From contig NC_062971.1 in the NCBI RefSeq assembly GCF_023078275.1, positions 3,906,001 through 3,970,000 of the forward strand: a stretch of DNA of 64,000 nucleotides. Direction: 5' to 3'. Shown one piece after another: positions 51,022 through 62,430 of the stretch (position 1 is the first letter of the stretch; each line of letters starts with the position of its first letter). The translations under genes and the position numbers were made by a program. This DNA comes from Leguminivora glycinivorella (taxonomy: Eukaryota; Arthropoda; Insecta; Lepidoptera; Tortricidae). The notes beneath the pieces are model-generated. The model did not search any database and had not been told where the DNA came from. It saw only the letters and a program-made list of their open reading frames with translations.

Positions 51022-51537
51022 GTAAAGCCTCCGCCACACATGAGCGTTTTGAGAGCGGGGCGTGGGCGGTAGGCTTGTGTAGGACATGTACTAATAGTAC
51101 AAAAGACACGATTCCCTCGACTGTACTAGACCGAACTAGTCCCAAATGATTCTGCTCTCTAGTACATTTAGTACACTCACACACGCGAAACAGAATGGGA
51201 GCGAAAGAAACGAAGAGCCGAAGAGTGACAATGACAGCAAAGCGGTCCGTGTGATCCGACCGCAACCGAACTAGAACCGACTGACTCGGACCGAGAGCGC
51301 GCGAAAACGGCCGATCAGCTCTCGGCTAGTACGAGCGAGCGTTACTGTACGCCATGTGCACAATTTGTCTCTCGCTCTCTCGGTGTATCTACTACTGTAC
51401 TACATGTCCTAAAAGAACGAACTAGTACACTTCGAGCAGGCACAACTCTAGTAAGCGGGGCGCAATGAGAGCGAACCGCCAGCGCCGCGTCCCGCTCACG
51501 TCACTCTCTCAAAACACTCATGTGTGGTGGAGGCTTA
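51022..51537. mobile_element. GCGTTTTGA TIR element carrying a second TIR insert
   Basis: The outer ends are TAAAGCCTCCGCCACACATG (51022) and CTCATGTGTGGTGGAGGCTT (to 51537). Between them, at about 51070-51452, lies GC-rich foreign DNA. Its own ends, TAGGACATGTACTAATAGTA and the complement of CTGTACTACATGTCCTA, are inverted repeats. Both parts are non-coding; the open frames at 50825-51265 are incidental. Confidence 0.6.
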
Positions 51538-52033
51538 AATGTGTTGAAATACTGATTAGTCACTTTCCGATCCATTTGAAGCTAATAGTTAGAATTCTAT
51601 AATTATGCTTTCCGTAATACACTAAACATCAAAATATGTATTGGTAGCCTTATTTCCATTAGCAAAAGACGCAAGTGTACCTGTTGAAGTGTAGACTAAC
51701 TTAATTATGCACTTGCTCAGGCGAAGCACGGAATATTATATTGTGATACGCCGTAAAGGAAACCATTGAAGGTTCCGTTCGGAAGACATTATTGATATTA
51801 TTTAAATTATATTGGTAAATATTGATATACGATGCTAATGAGTTGTAATTTAATACTTAAATGGAATAACATAAGTAAAGCTTTAGACTACAGATGGTAC
51901 TTAATGCCTTTAGAATTGTTATAGTAGCGATTTGAAAAAGCTCATGCACTTTATGACTTCCGTTCGTAAATTGTTAATGCACTTTTGCAGTTTAATCTTA
52001 TTTTTTGGCATTATAATTAAGATCGTTCTGTAA
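51538..52033. other. No recognisable feature
   Basis: AT-rich DNA without motifs. Confidence 0.4.
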
Positions 52034-52211
52034 GGGCCACTTGCACCAACGAAAATGGAAGGTTAACCCGAGGGTTAATCCCATTGTATATGGAATTTGA
52101 CAGATGACAGCCCACTAACCCTGAGTTAAGTGGTTGGTGCATCTAGGCCTGGTATACTAAGGGCCACTTGCACTCCAACGATTGTGCAAGTGGAGTTGGT
52201 GCAAATGGCCC
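52034..52211. mobile_element. PIF/Harbinger-like MITE, GGGCCACTTGC family
   Basis: A 178-bp element flanked by TAA (52031-52033 and 52212-52214), with inverted ends GGGCCACTTGCACCAAC / GTTGGTGCAAATGGCCC. A second left-end-like motif TAAGGGCCACTTGCACTCC starts at about 52155, so a second copy or an internal duplication is nested at the right. Confidence 0.72.
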
Positions 52212-52214
52212 TAA

Positions 52215-52892
52215 GTATGTTAGATTCCATTTTAAATCTTTTGTAATAAATATGTATGTACAATATGACGTGTAAAAGTGCCCCCTGTGGCCTATTTGCT
52301 CAATACATTATTTTGATTTTTTTTTATTTAACATTAGCCAAGCCTTAAACATAGTGTCATAAACATATGAAATACGTCATAGTTTAGTAAATAATCGGTG
52401 ATGTAAAATGCCAAGAACAGAAATTGCTATATCACGTTGGAATGTATTTATTATACCGATATTGGAACAATTTCGTCAACACTTTAATTAAAGAGTTTAA
52501 AAAAGTCATAATACGAAATAAAGGACTGTCTTTCCCAAAACAAACGGCCTCGGACTAATCCAACTGTAATGGAAAAGCAGTCATGCAAAAAAATAATTGG
52601 TTCCCCCACAAAGGGCTCGTTTCGATGAGCGAAAATTTTAATTTTGATTTATAAAACTCTGTGTACAGAGGCCATTATCTGTTGGGGAAGGTGGGTCGTT
52701 TGACATTGCTGCTATTGTTCGTTGTTAACGATTAGAAGATGTTTTGAAGACGAAACTTAGATGTTTGATGAGTTGACTATTTTTCTTCGATATTTCGTGG
52801 GTCCAATGTCCATAAGCGGCTGTAATCGCTTACCATCATGAGTAGGCAGATGCAAATTTGCCTATTAATCATTTAAAAAAATGACACGGAGA
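52215..52892. other. No recognisable feature
   Basis: AT-rich DNA; no gene or repeat end is seen. Confidence 0.4.
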
Positions 52893-53130
52893 GTTGACAT
52901 ACATACATACAATCACGCCTGTATCCCATAAAGGGGTAGGCAGAACACATGAAACTACTAAAGCTTCAGTGCCACTCTTGGCAAATAAGGGGTTGAAAGA
53001 AAACGAAACTGTGGCATTGCAGTGACAGGTTGCCAGCCTCTCGTCTACGCCACAATTTAACCCATATCCCATAGTCGCCTTCTACGACACCCACGGGAAG
53101 AAATTCTTAACCCGTCACCACACAGGCTTA
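52893..53130. repeat. Dispersed repeat, full-like copy (CCCATAGTCGCC type)
   Basis: ACGCCTGTATCCCATAAAGG, CTTCAGTGCCACTCTTGGC, GCCAGCCTCTCGTCTACGCC and CCATAGTCGCCTTCTACGAC follow in order. The last ~100 bp recur at 63131-63238. There is no coding frame; the class is unknown. Confidence 0.65.
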
Positions 53131-53162
53131 CACACAGGCACACGGAGAGTTGAGATGCAACA

Positions 53163-53232
53163 TTAAAGCCTCCGCCACACATAAAGCGTTTTGATAGCGT
53201 ACCGTTAGCGGAGCGGAATGCGCGCTGAATGT
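53163..53232. repeat. Left end of GCGTTTTGA TIR family
   Basis: TAAAGCCTCCGCCACACATA and GATAGCGTACCGTTAGCGG are present without a right end. Confidence 0.55.
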
Positions 53233-54745
53233 GAATGTTAATTTTGATCCTTGCCTATCTAAGTTTTATAGATTTTGTAGTAATATAATGTTTTTTTTTA
53301 CAGGTAATTGAAATAACATACTTCAAGTTAGAACAGTCACTTGTAGGTAAGTAAGATACTGGTAGGTATTAGGTACCTACTTTCTAAAAAAATTACACAT
53401 CGGTTCGTGCCGTTCATAATTTTAATTTTGAAAAAAAAAAGCACTGACACAAGCACTGACAAACAGTTGCAGACGAGCACTTCCATGTATATCATGCATA
53501 AAAAGTAATGTACCAGAAAACAGCTTATTTTAAAATGTAGCAGCTGCCACTCAATGATGTACCATAATTGTAATTCTATGAATTTAAACCAAGCATACAC
53601 TACGCTTACAATTGACCCACTACACGAGTTCCACATATTTAAAGCCGGAACCCTAAAAAGCATAATAAATGAAAAAAAAAACAACGATTAAACCACTAGT
53701 GCAAATAACGGGGAGGTAATAGATAAAGAGATTAACCGGTTCGGTTTAGTTTGAGAGTTAATCCATTTTGTTGATGAAGAGAAAGGGCGTCACAAATCAG
53801 ATTTAGGGCTGGGGGAGCACAATCGGTTCATTAAACGGATAACGAAATTCGTAAAGGACGATTAAGTGACATATGTAGTTGGACCCTAAATTGTGTTACT
53901 TATGCAGTAAAATAACAAATTCACGATAAATATTATTGATTTGTATGTCTCGAATTTAGTCAATCAATCAATCAATCAATAGGTTAATAAGCACTTTTAA
54001 ATTGTCAACAATGTACAATATTTTGTGAACGAAATTTTTAGTGTTCGTGTAACTAAATAATTATAGGTAGTTTTAACGATAAAACTCCCGTGATACTTGG
54101 ACATATTTAAAAATGTTTTAAGCGGGTTACTCACGTATTAAGTCGATATAGCGCTCGACATATTTCGGTCCATTTCCGAGGATCTTTTTCAAGCGACGGT
54201 CAAAGCCGTGCCAAGAGGCCGGCGAGCGAGCTACTCTTTATTTTGTTATTACCGACAGCGAATTAATAATTAAAAAAAAATAAGTAAGGCAATCTACAAT
54301 TATTTTAGTAATATATTTAAACCAACATTTATAAACTTTCTATCGATATTTTTAAATCGGAAACTGAAATAACAAATTACACATCTCAAAGTCTAAAAAT
54401 AACTCCGGCCGATACCCATCAAACGGTTTGCCCTTTAGCTTTGCGCCCCTAATACCTCGTGTTAATATTCCGGTCACCCCAACCCAATAAATAATGAATA
54501 AAAATGCAAAACGGCCTCACGGAAGAGTACACCCGAATATCCGAACCGTAACAGGTGCAATAGGGTAACCGGTTCCAGTAACCGGTTTCAACTTTGGTAT
54601 GAATAAATTAGGGTTTTCAGCATCCATTTCAACTTTAGAGATGTTAGACGCGGGCTGCGTAAATATTATTACTGTTTTATTGAAGTTTTAGGAGAATACT
54701 TGAATTTAGTGGTTTAATGGATGCGAGCGCCAAACTGGAGTATAA
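53233..54745. other. Unassigned DNA; one tetranucleotide microsatellite
   Basis: An (ATCA)n run of about five units lies at 53960-53982. A 115-codon frame at 53337-53684 is made of hydrophobic residues encoded by T-rich DNA and is not credible as a gene. A plus-strand acceptor-like TTTTTTTTTACAG is at about 53293-53305. Confidence 0.4.
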
Positions 54746-54950
54746 AATAAGATTAAATTTTTGAAAAACCTCCGACATAATGGATCGATTTTCATCAAAC
54801 ATGGCTAAGAGCACTCCCGACTAATTCAGCTTTCACGTAGAAAACGAATTCTAAATCTGTTCATCCATTCGAAAGCTACGATGCCAACACAGACACACAT
54901 ACAGACAAACAGACACGTCATACTTATAACACCTCGTTATTTTGGGGCAT
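54746..54950 (+). repeat. CCCGAC...GTCGGGGG dispersed repeat, decayed copy 6
   Basis: TTTTTGAAAAACCTCCGAC, CATCAAACATGGCTAAGAG and ACACGTCATACTTATAACAC are recognisable. The terminal GTCGGGGG is degraded to TTATTTTGGGG. Confidence 0.6.
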
Positions 54951-55458
54951 TCCGCGAAAATGTGGGCACATGCCCATTCATTACATAATGCGGAGGGATG
55001 AAAGCGATGTTCTAAAACGAGTAGTAAATATGAAGGTGGATGGATACAAATTAGGGTATGCAAAAACCGGTTAACTTAAAAAACCGGTTAATAACCGAGA
55101 CTTTTCCTTCAAAACCGGTTAACCGGTTATTAACCGGTTTTGAGGATTTTTAGTAAATGGCCGTACTACGCAATAATTACCATTACCTTTAAGAATTCTG
55201 ATGTTGATGATATCGTAGCAGGTATTACTTGCACGATGAAGATCATTTTTATCCAGTTTTTGGAAATTTGGTAAATGCGGAAATTGCTAAAAAAGGCTTG
55301 TGTGGTTTGAATGTGATTCGTCAGTTGCGTATTCTAGGCATGTCGCGAAGGTCTACAGCTCCCAGAGCCCCTAGTAAATCTAGTAATACAAGCAATTGAT
55401 GTAAGAAAACCAAGATCTCCATTTTACCTTTCTTTTAAAAAATATAGTTTGAAATATA

Positions 55459-56026
55459 CGGTAGACTCCAGTTACAACGACGCTCAAGGGACCGCTGATA
55501 TTACGTCGTACTAACCGGATGTCGTACTATTGTGACTTGTTTAGTTAGAAAAGTCCTTTTTAGTATGCGTGCTTGCTCATCATTTGTAAGTAAAGCTAGT
55601 TTATACGCAATCGAAAAATACAAATTGGGTTCTATTTAGCTTATAGAGGTAAGATTAGTCCCGAAGCGAACAAATTGTTAAAATTTTAAAAGCAATACTC
55701 CAAAAAGTTACGTGGCCACAATGTAATCTTGCTACTTGTTGTAGGCAAGACAGGGGGCCGTGCTTGGGTGGAAGTAGCTTTGTTTCCTCAATTTACTAGT
55801 AAAACTAAAAATGTTGTCGCTCGTCGTTGCAATCGGACTTGACGGACGGATTCTGTGTAAAATGTGTCGTAAAAAGCGGCTGGTCGTTAAAATCGGAGTC
55901 GTAATAAACGGATGTACTTTCATACTATCACATACGAAAACCAAATAAATACCTGTGCTTATGTCGTTGTAAGAGGTTGGACGTTAGGTCTATGCGGAGT
56001 CGTAATATACTAACCGGACTCTACTG
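55459..56026. mobile_element. pogo/Tigger-like non-autonomous element
   Basis: 568 bp flanked by TA (55457-55458 and 56027-56028). The ends CGGTAGACTCCAGTTA and the complement of TAACCGGACTCTACTG are inverted with a few mismatches. Repeated GTCGTAATA/GTCGTACTA motifs and GGACCGCTGATATTACG resemble Tigger-type termini. No transposase frame remains. Confidence 0.62.
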
Positions 56027-56045
56027 TATTGTATAAAATGTATAA

Positions 56046-56746
56046 CCACTTGACAGTCCAGCCCGCGCGACCGGGTTTCCGGTCAACAGTCCGGATTTTT
56101 ATGTGACGCGCGCAGCGCGCTGCGCATCCACAACTTTCTACAAAAACGTCTGTATCTTCTAAACTACACAAGGTATAGTTAAAAAAAAATACTTCTGCAT
56201 AAATGAACGTACAGTAATTGAAATAAAACTATAGTGATAGTAAAATATGTATGATATATACTATAATCAAGGTTAAACTTATGGAATCGATAAAAAAATG
56301 AAGAAATTTTTTATTTGACTATTACTTAAATTATAATAAATTTTAAGCGATGACCCCCTTTTTTTATTACGTATTAGAGAAATATATAATATTTTACCTT
56401 TATAATGATACCACAACCAACACATACAGTTCTCATGAAGTTACCCAAAAAAAATTAAACAAATTCAAAATCAAACACAAACACGCGGAGTTTGACAAGG
56501 CACTGCCGAATATATTGTTTCATTGACTAAGTAACGAGCGTACATTGCCATCTATACTTTTTGTAGCAAACTATGTAGTTAGGCTACGTTATTGTATCAA
56601 GAGAATAAGTAAATAATGCCGCAATATTTCGCTAGATGTCACTTTAATCAACTGTTTCTCCATTCCCTCGTTTGGATAGTAAGGTATCCGGGACTGTCTG
56701 CTGCATATTTTTTTGGATACTATGCTATCGTGGGACTGTCAAGTGG
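56046..56746. mobile_element. Non-coding TIR element, CCACTTGACAGTCC ends
   Basis: Perfect 14-bp inverted ends (56046-56059 and 56733-56746) are flanked by the direct 4-mer ATAA on both sides (56042-56045, 56747-56750). The 701-bp body is AT-rich apart from GCGCGCAGCGCGCTGCGC near 56105. Superfamily unassigned. Confidence 0.62.
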
Positions 56747-56803
56747 ATAATTGAGTAGACTCGGGACTAATTTTTAAAATAAAATCATTACAGATAATAA
56801 TGT

Positions 56804-57004
56804 TGAAAAAGACGGAGATGGACTGTATGGAACTAATTACGAATGATAACTGCTGTTTACCTTTTAAATGTATATTTAATAAATATTATGAGATTACAAA
56901 ACCAAACACAATCAATGACAATTTATAACTAAACAAAAAACATATGCCAAATTGACAGGAAAAATCTATACTACATATTTCAATTCTGCAAAGAGTTTGG
57001 AACA
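56804..57004 (+). repeat. 200-bp direct repeat flanking the BEL element, copy 1
   Basis: TGAAAAAGACGGAGATGGAC to TTTGGAACA, nearly identical to 62709-62907. Each contains a frame ending KCIFNKYYEITKPNTIND plus stop, of unknown meaning. The two copies are about 400 bp apart once the BEL insertion is removed. Confidence 0.8.
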
Positions 57005-57098
57005 TCCTGCCCCTCGTGCAGCTATGCACCAACTAACCTAAATCTTAAATAACCTACTTACTAATGTCAGTCTTAGTCTTAGGTTATTCTAATCAACT

Positions 57099-57259
57099 TG
57101 TTACGAACTTTTTTAGTGTTTGTGGTCAAGTTAAATGTCAAAATATTTAAATTTATATTTTGTATTGATTGTTATGTTTTTGTATGTCACTCTAGGAATA
57201 AATGGCGAAACGTTTCGCCATGACCCTTTACCGGCTCATTATTTATTTAGTTTCCTTCA
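57099..57259 (+). repeat. 5' LTR of BEL/Pao element
   Basis: 161 bp, TGTTACGAAC...TTTCCTTCA, identical by eye to 62431-62591. AATAAA (57197-57202) overlaps a 20-bp perfect palindrome at 57202-57221. Confidence 0.93.
57202..57221. promoter_or_regulatory. Perfect 20-bp palindrome at the LTR poly(A) signal
   Basis: ATGGCGAAAC is followed directly by its complement. In RNA this is a 10-bp stem with essentially no loop if read straight, so it would form a hairpin with a few opened bases or a dimer. It stands immediately after AATAAA and is repeated at 62534-62553 in the 3' LTR. Confidence 0.7.
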
Positions 57260-57261
57260 TC

Positions 57262-57275
57262 TGGCGACCGTTAAA
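57262..57275 (+). other. Primer binding site
   Basis: TGGCGACCGTT follows the LTR by 2 bp. TGGCGACCGT is, as far as I recall, the tRNA-Arg complementary site used by several insect BEL/Pao elements. Confidence 0.6.
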
Positions 57276-57279
57276 TAAG

Positions 57280-57765
57280 ATGGAAATACTAAAAAAAGAA
57301 CGTAGTGTAGCCAGGAGGCTTTTTACAATCGCGAAAAGTGAAATTAACGCTATTCTAGAGTCGGCAAATATCGACGATATCACCGCGGCCTTCAATAAAC
57401 TCCAGCTTCGAGCCGATTCCCTGTTCAACGTTGACCAGCGTATAAAAGAACAGTGGCTAAAAACGGACGAGATGACTGAAGACGAAATTTACGAGGATTG
57501 CATGACCAGCGATAAGTATATAACCGACTGGGAGCGTATAAAAGTCATGTACGACAGCGTTTCCCGGAAGAATGAACGCGTGAAGAGGTCTCGCAAGTCT
57601 AGCGGCAGCGATGTGTCGAATAATACAGATAAGTCTCATCAATGTTGTGAGAAGTCGACATGCAGTACAGCATGTCATACAAGAAGATTTCGCCTACCAA
57701 AATTTGAGTTACGCAAGTTCGACGGAAATTCTAAAAATTGGATTGGTTTTTGGTGTCAATTTTAG
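57280..57765 (+). pseudogene. BEL Gag, N-terminal part up to a nonsense codon
   Basis: The natural start is the ATG at 57280, just past the primer site (MEILKKERSVARRLF); the open frame from 57202 merely reads through the LTR. The chain continues into the capsid-like DUF1759 region (FRLPKFELRKFDGNSKNWIG) and stops at TAG 57763-57765, in place of what is probably a Gln codon. The same frame continues downstream. Confidence 0.82.
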
Positions 57766-59589
57766 AAAATCCACGATGACGAAACAATTGACGACGGAGA
57801 TAAGTTTCAGTACCTCTACCAGTGCACTGTTCCAGATACTCCAGCACGAGAGATCGTCGAGAGCTTTCCGCCGTCGGGAGCTAACTACAAGAAGGCTATT
57901 GAGCAACTGAAGTCCAGGTTTGCGCGTGATGAAATGTTGATCGACATTTATGTGCGTGAGCTCCTTAACCTTGTACTAGCACAAGCAAAAGGTAATACTT
58001 CTTATAAATTAGGCCACTTATACGATAAATTAAATACGCAATTATTAGCACTGCAAAGCTTAGGTGTCACTATAGATAAATATGCTGCTTTACTTTTCCC
58101 TTTAGTTGAGTCCGCCTTGCCCGAATCTGTTTTACGAGCATGGCAGAGATCCCATGCAACCGAGGAGAAGGGCGACGATCATCTGAACCGTCTTATGAAG
58201 TTCCTGAAACGCGAAGTAGAGTCGGAGGAGCGGATCCAGCTCGCGCGCAGCGGGATAGCATCGGGTGACAGTTTGCATAGCGTTCCTACTCAACAACCTA
58301 CCGCGGCATGCTTTGTGTCCACGGAAGACGCAGGTAAGAGAATTTGTTGCGTTTGGTGTGAAAAGGCATCACATAGCAGCTTCGAGTGCTACAAGGCTAA
58401 TAAAATGTCGTATGAGGCTAGGAAGGAAGTGTTAAATAAAAAAGGAGCATGCCTAATTTGTTTGAAACCGGGACATAATGCGAAAAAATGCAAGAATTTT
58501 ACAAAATGCCTTTTCTGCTCCAAACGTCATTCTGTATTGATGTGCCCTGACATTAAAACGTCAAGTCAAATTGAAAACGTGAAAAATTCGAATGTTGGAA
58601 CGTCAAACTTAAGTAACAACGTAACTCAATATAAGGCTAGTACCACACTGTTGCAAACGTTTATGGCAAATATTGTCAGCGATAATAAATGTATACAGGT
58701 ACGATGTTTTATCGACTCGGGAGCGCAGAAGACATACTTACGTCGCGACATTATTGAAAGCTTAGGCTTGAAACCTCTCGGTAACGAAATCGTGTCAAAT
58801 TGCCTTTTTGGAGGAATAGAAACTGAAAAGGAACTGTTTCATACATACGCGATTACTTTAGGAAGCCTTGATAAAAAGTTTCAATGTACAATGACCGCGC
58901 GAGGGAAGTCAACGCTCTGTGGGTATGTTCCTCGTTTAAATATAAATCACGAGATGTTCAAAGAGTTGCAAAGGAATAACATCACTTTGAGCGACGTCGG
59001 CGACGCGGCCGCACCCGACATCGGGCTACTGATCGGCGCGGATCACGCAGGCGCCTTGCTCACTAAAAGTTTTCTGGAACTGAACAATAACCTCGTTGCG
59101 ATTAAAACCAAATTCGGTTGGACTCTTCAAGGACCCATTATTACAAACGCATGCAGTGTCTTGACGAACGTAGTATTGGTGAATAATTTGCAGATATCAG
59201 AGCTTTGGGACTTAGAAACTCTTGGAATACGAGATCCAGCGGAAGTTGCGAATAAGGCGAAGACAGATACAGTCATAATGGATCAGTTTAGAGACTCGAT
59301 CAAGATTAATGACGAAGGACGGTACGAAGTTGACTTACCGTGGAAACCAAATCATGGAGAACTCCTTGACAATAAACATTTAGCTGAAAAGAGACTGATG
59401 TCAACAACGCAGAAGCTAGAAAAGCTAAAAGAGTTTGATAACTATGGACATGTCTTCGAAGATTGGTTAAACGACGGCATAATCGAAGAAGTTGATGACG
59501 CATCGAAGCCTAAACACTACCTGTGCCATCACGCTGTCATTAAGAATACCAGCCTCACTACACGAGTTCGTCCGGTCTTTGACGCGTGA
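57766..59589 (+). pseudogene. BEL Gag C-terminus, zinc knuckles, protease and RT start
   Basis: This continues the frame of 57280-57765 (KIHDDETIDDGDKFQYLYQ). Three cysteine motifs lie at about 58348-58560: CCVWCEKASHSSFEC, CLICLKPGHNAKKC and CLFCSKRHSVLMC. The retropepsin motif CFIDSGAQKTYLRRD (about 58710) and LLIGADHAGALL identify a DUF1758 protease. FGWTLQGP and then the RT head (GIIEEVDD, HHAVIKN, RVRPVFDA) follow, stopping at TGA 59587-59589 inside a conserved RT motif. Confidence 0.85.
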
Positions 59590-61473
59590 GCGCGAGATTA
59601 CAACGGGAATTCGCTTAACTCGTTTCTAGAAAAAGGCTTGAATTGTCTGGAATTGATTCCAAAACTATTGATAAAGTTCAGAAAACATGCTATTGGGATA
59701 ACGTCCGATATTAAAAAAGCATTCCTGCAGATATCATTGAAAAAAGAAGATAGAGAATATCTGTCATTCCTGTGGTGGAAGAATAATGAAAGGAAAGAGT
59801 TTATAACCTACCGCCATTGTCGAGTCGTATTTGGTGTAACTTGTAGTCCATTTCTTCTAAGTGCGACAATAAACTACCACTTAGAGAAGTACACCGAAGA
59901 GTTTAAGGATACAGCCAAACGACTAAGAGACTCATTCTATGTTGACAACTGTGTCATCAGTTTAGAATCGGAAGAAGAAGCCGAAACCTTCATAGAAGAA
60001 GCAAAAAGAGTTATGTCAGATGCGAAATTTGATTTAAGAGGTTGGGTGACTACTCCCATGTCCAAATGTATAGAAACTATTTCAAATGAAAATAACTTGT
60101 CTGTACTCGGCCTTATGTGGGACGTCAATATGGACCAACTATTCTGTAACGTCAACTTCGCACATGGTACTGGCATAAAAGAAAACGTTACAAAAAGAAG
60201 TTTGCTCTCTATAACTCAGAAAGTTTTTGATCCTGTCGGCTTGGCATGTCCAGTGACACTTGTACCTAAGCTAATATTACAGAAAACTTGGAATTTACGC
60301 CTGAGTTGGGACAGTGAGCTACCTGATAATTTACAAAAGGAATTTTTGGAGTGGTCTAAACATATTCACTTGCTGAACGACTGCCGAATCCCACGTCGAC
60401 TTACTTGTAAGCCTATAGACAAATGTGAAAACAGTCTGCATGTCTTTTGTGACGCAAGCAAGGTTTCATTTGCAACTGCTATCTTCTTACGAAGTGATTA
60501 TGAAGGAGAAGTCACTGTACAACTAGTCCAAGCCAAATCGCGCGTGTCCCCAATCCATGAGGTCAGCATACCGCGTTTGGAACTGATGGCAGCATTGATT
60601 GCTACACGGTTATATCTTCAGGTTAAACAAGCCTTAGATATGTCAAACTGCCGCGTTTTTTTCTGGACTGACGCAAGTGTAGCTTTTACCTGGATTACTA
60701 CTGAAGGTGATTGGAACATATTTGTCAAGAACAGGGTTAAAGAAATCCGACAGCATACAAACGTGGAAGATTGGCGTCACTTACCAGGCATAATGAACCC
60801 TGCCGACTTACCATCTAGAGGCTGCAACGCCAAACAACTGCTGAAAAGCAAATGGTGGGAGGGACCTGCCTGGCTAAAAGCAAAAGAAAGTGAATGGCCT
60901 AAATCTCAATTAATCGTAGATGAGCGAGAAGTTAACAAAGAAAGTAAGAAAGTAGTTCTTGTTAACACTACTACAGACTATAGTACATTCCTGTCTTCGC
61001 TAACCTACTTCTCCAAATACACTATGATAGTGAGGATGGTAGCATGGATATTGAGATTTTCGTACAACTGTAAAAATGCAGAAGATAAACAGAGTGGTGA
61101 ACTGACCTGTGAAGAGTTCCAGAGTGCTGAGAAGAGGCTCCTGAAGATTCTTCAGACCGAAAGGGCAGAAGTAGATCAAAAAAAGATGAACAATTTGAAG
61201 ATGTTTAAAGACGAAGAAGGCTTACTGAGGATTCGCACTAAATTAGTTCTCAGCGACGAGCCTTCTGACTGTCTGTCCGATTTACTTGCCGGGCAAACAT
61301 GTGATTATTCAAAGATTAGTTGCTTCCAAACATCGTCTTATGTACCATGCCGGTCCTACTATACTATTGGTAGCCCTCAGAGAGAAATACTGGATCACAG
61401 GTATAAGAAGACTCGTCAGCTCGACCGTCTCCAAATGCATACCCTGCAAGCGGCTCGCGGTGAAGCATGCTGA
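59590..61473 (+). pseudogene. BEL reverse transcriptase and RNase H
   Basis: The same frame continues after the TGA (NGNSLNSFLEKG). RT motifs: SDIKKAFLQISL, FGVTCSPFLLSATIN and the active site SFYVDNCVIS; YVDN is common in BEL/Pao and is not taken as a defect here. The A17-like segment TQKVFDPVGLACPVTL follows, then RNase H (HVFCDASKVSFATAIF, IPRLELMAAL, FWTDASVAFTWI, NPADLPSRG). From about 61285 the frame drifts out of register, so the last ~60 residues are nonsense. Confidence 0.85.
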
Positions 61474-61714
61474 TACACCTTTACCACCTTTACCTCGTGA
61501 CAGAATAAAACCAGCTGCCGCTTTCGAAGTGACAGGTATAGACCTAGCCGGTCCACTTTTTCTGCGGTCGGGAGGGAAGGTATGGATAATTTTATTCACC
61601 TGCGCAGTTTACCGAGCCGTACATCTTGAACTTACCAAATCGTTGACGACAGAAGCATTTCTCATGGCCTTACGGAGGTTCATCGCGAGGCGTGGAAGAG
61701 TTGACACGATATAA
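61286..61714 (+). pseudogene. BEL integrase, zinc finger and first catalytic Asp
   Basis: One base out of register with the RT frame. LMYHAGPTILLVALREKYWI and SKCIPCKR form the H2C2 finger, and EVTGIDLAGPLFLRSGG carries the first catalytic Asp. The frame stops at TAA 61712-61714, one codon before the second catalytic Asp (TDNGTNF). Confidence 0.82.
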
Positions 61715-62392
61715 ACTGATAATGGAACCAACTTCCACGGAGCTGATAACCTTCTTAAGGGTTTGGACTGGCAAGAGATTGCGGCCTATTCCAGCGTGAG
61801 GAACATTAAGTGGAAGTTCAGTCCTCCTGCAGCACCGTGGTGGGGGGGTTGGTGGGAGCGTTTGATACGTTCTCTCAAGGACCTCCTTAGACGAAACTTA
61901 GGCCAGAAGATATTAGCATACGAAGAGCTGATGACTTTGATGCACGATTGTGAGGCTTTGATCAATTCAAGACCTTTAACCTACGTCGCGGACAACTCCG
62001 ATAAGCTAAAACCCATCACTCCCGCGTGCTTCACACAAGGGCTTCCTTCGAGCGAGATGCCGGACTTAGACCAGCTCGATCATGACTCACTCAACAGGCG
62101 CCTCAGGTATCTTCATAAGTTGAGGGAAGATCTACGAGAAAGGTTCAGGAACGAGTACATCGGGATGCTCATCCAGAAGGGCAAGGAGAGGGACTCTCAT
62201 TTAAGGGTAGGTGATGTAGTTTTAATAGAGACAGACTCTAAGCGTATTAAGTGGCCTTTAGGGAGGATTGTAGAAACCTTTGCTGGTGCTGACGGTTACA
62301 TAAGAGTAGCCAAGGTACGCACTGCTGATGGAGAGTATACACGAGCAGTTCAACGTTTGTACCCACTTGAAGTGCCATCAGACACAATATAA
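61715..62392 (+). pseudogene. BEL integrase C-terminal part and DUF5641
   Basis: Same frame as 61286-61714. TDNGTNFHGADNLL holds the second Asp, and PPAAPWWGGWWERLIRSLKD holds the Glu. LINSRPLTYV follows, then the DUF5641-like end LRVGDVVLIE, WPLGRIVE and RAVQRLYPLEV. It stops at 62390-62392, 38 bp before the 3' LTR; the AAAAGGTGGGAGAA purine tract (62417-62430) lies between. Confidence 0.85.
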
Positions 62393-62430
62393 GGAAGAGT
62401 TTTGGGCCTCTGCCCCAAAAGGTGGGAGAA

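Noticed and set aside
53337..53684. Membrane protein gene of 115 residues
   Set aside because: The hydrophobic translation comes from T-rich DNA on the minus strand, with no start context, homology or conserved motif.
55211..55399. Terminal exon ending GMSRRSTAPRAPSKSSNTSN
   Set aside because: A 62-codon open frame with a weak acceptor inside hAT-like DNA; nothing supports splicing or homology.
57202..57279. BEL Gag starting at the ATG 57202
   Set aside because: That ATG lies in the LTR palindrome and the frame would cross the primer binding site. The ATG at 57280 is the natural start.
59940..59960. YVDN in the BEL RT as an inactivating mutation
   Set aside because: YVDN is common in BEL/Pao reverse transcriptases, so unlike in the Gypsy element it is not counted as a lesion.
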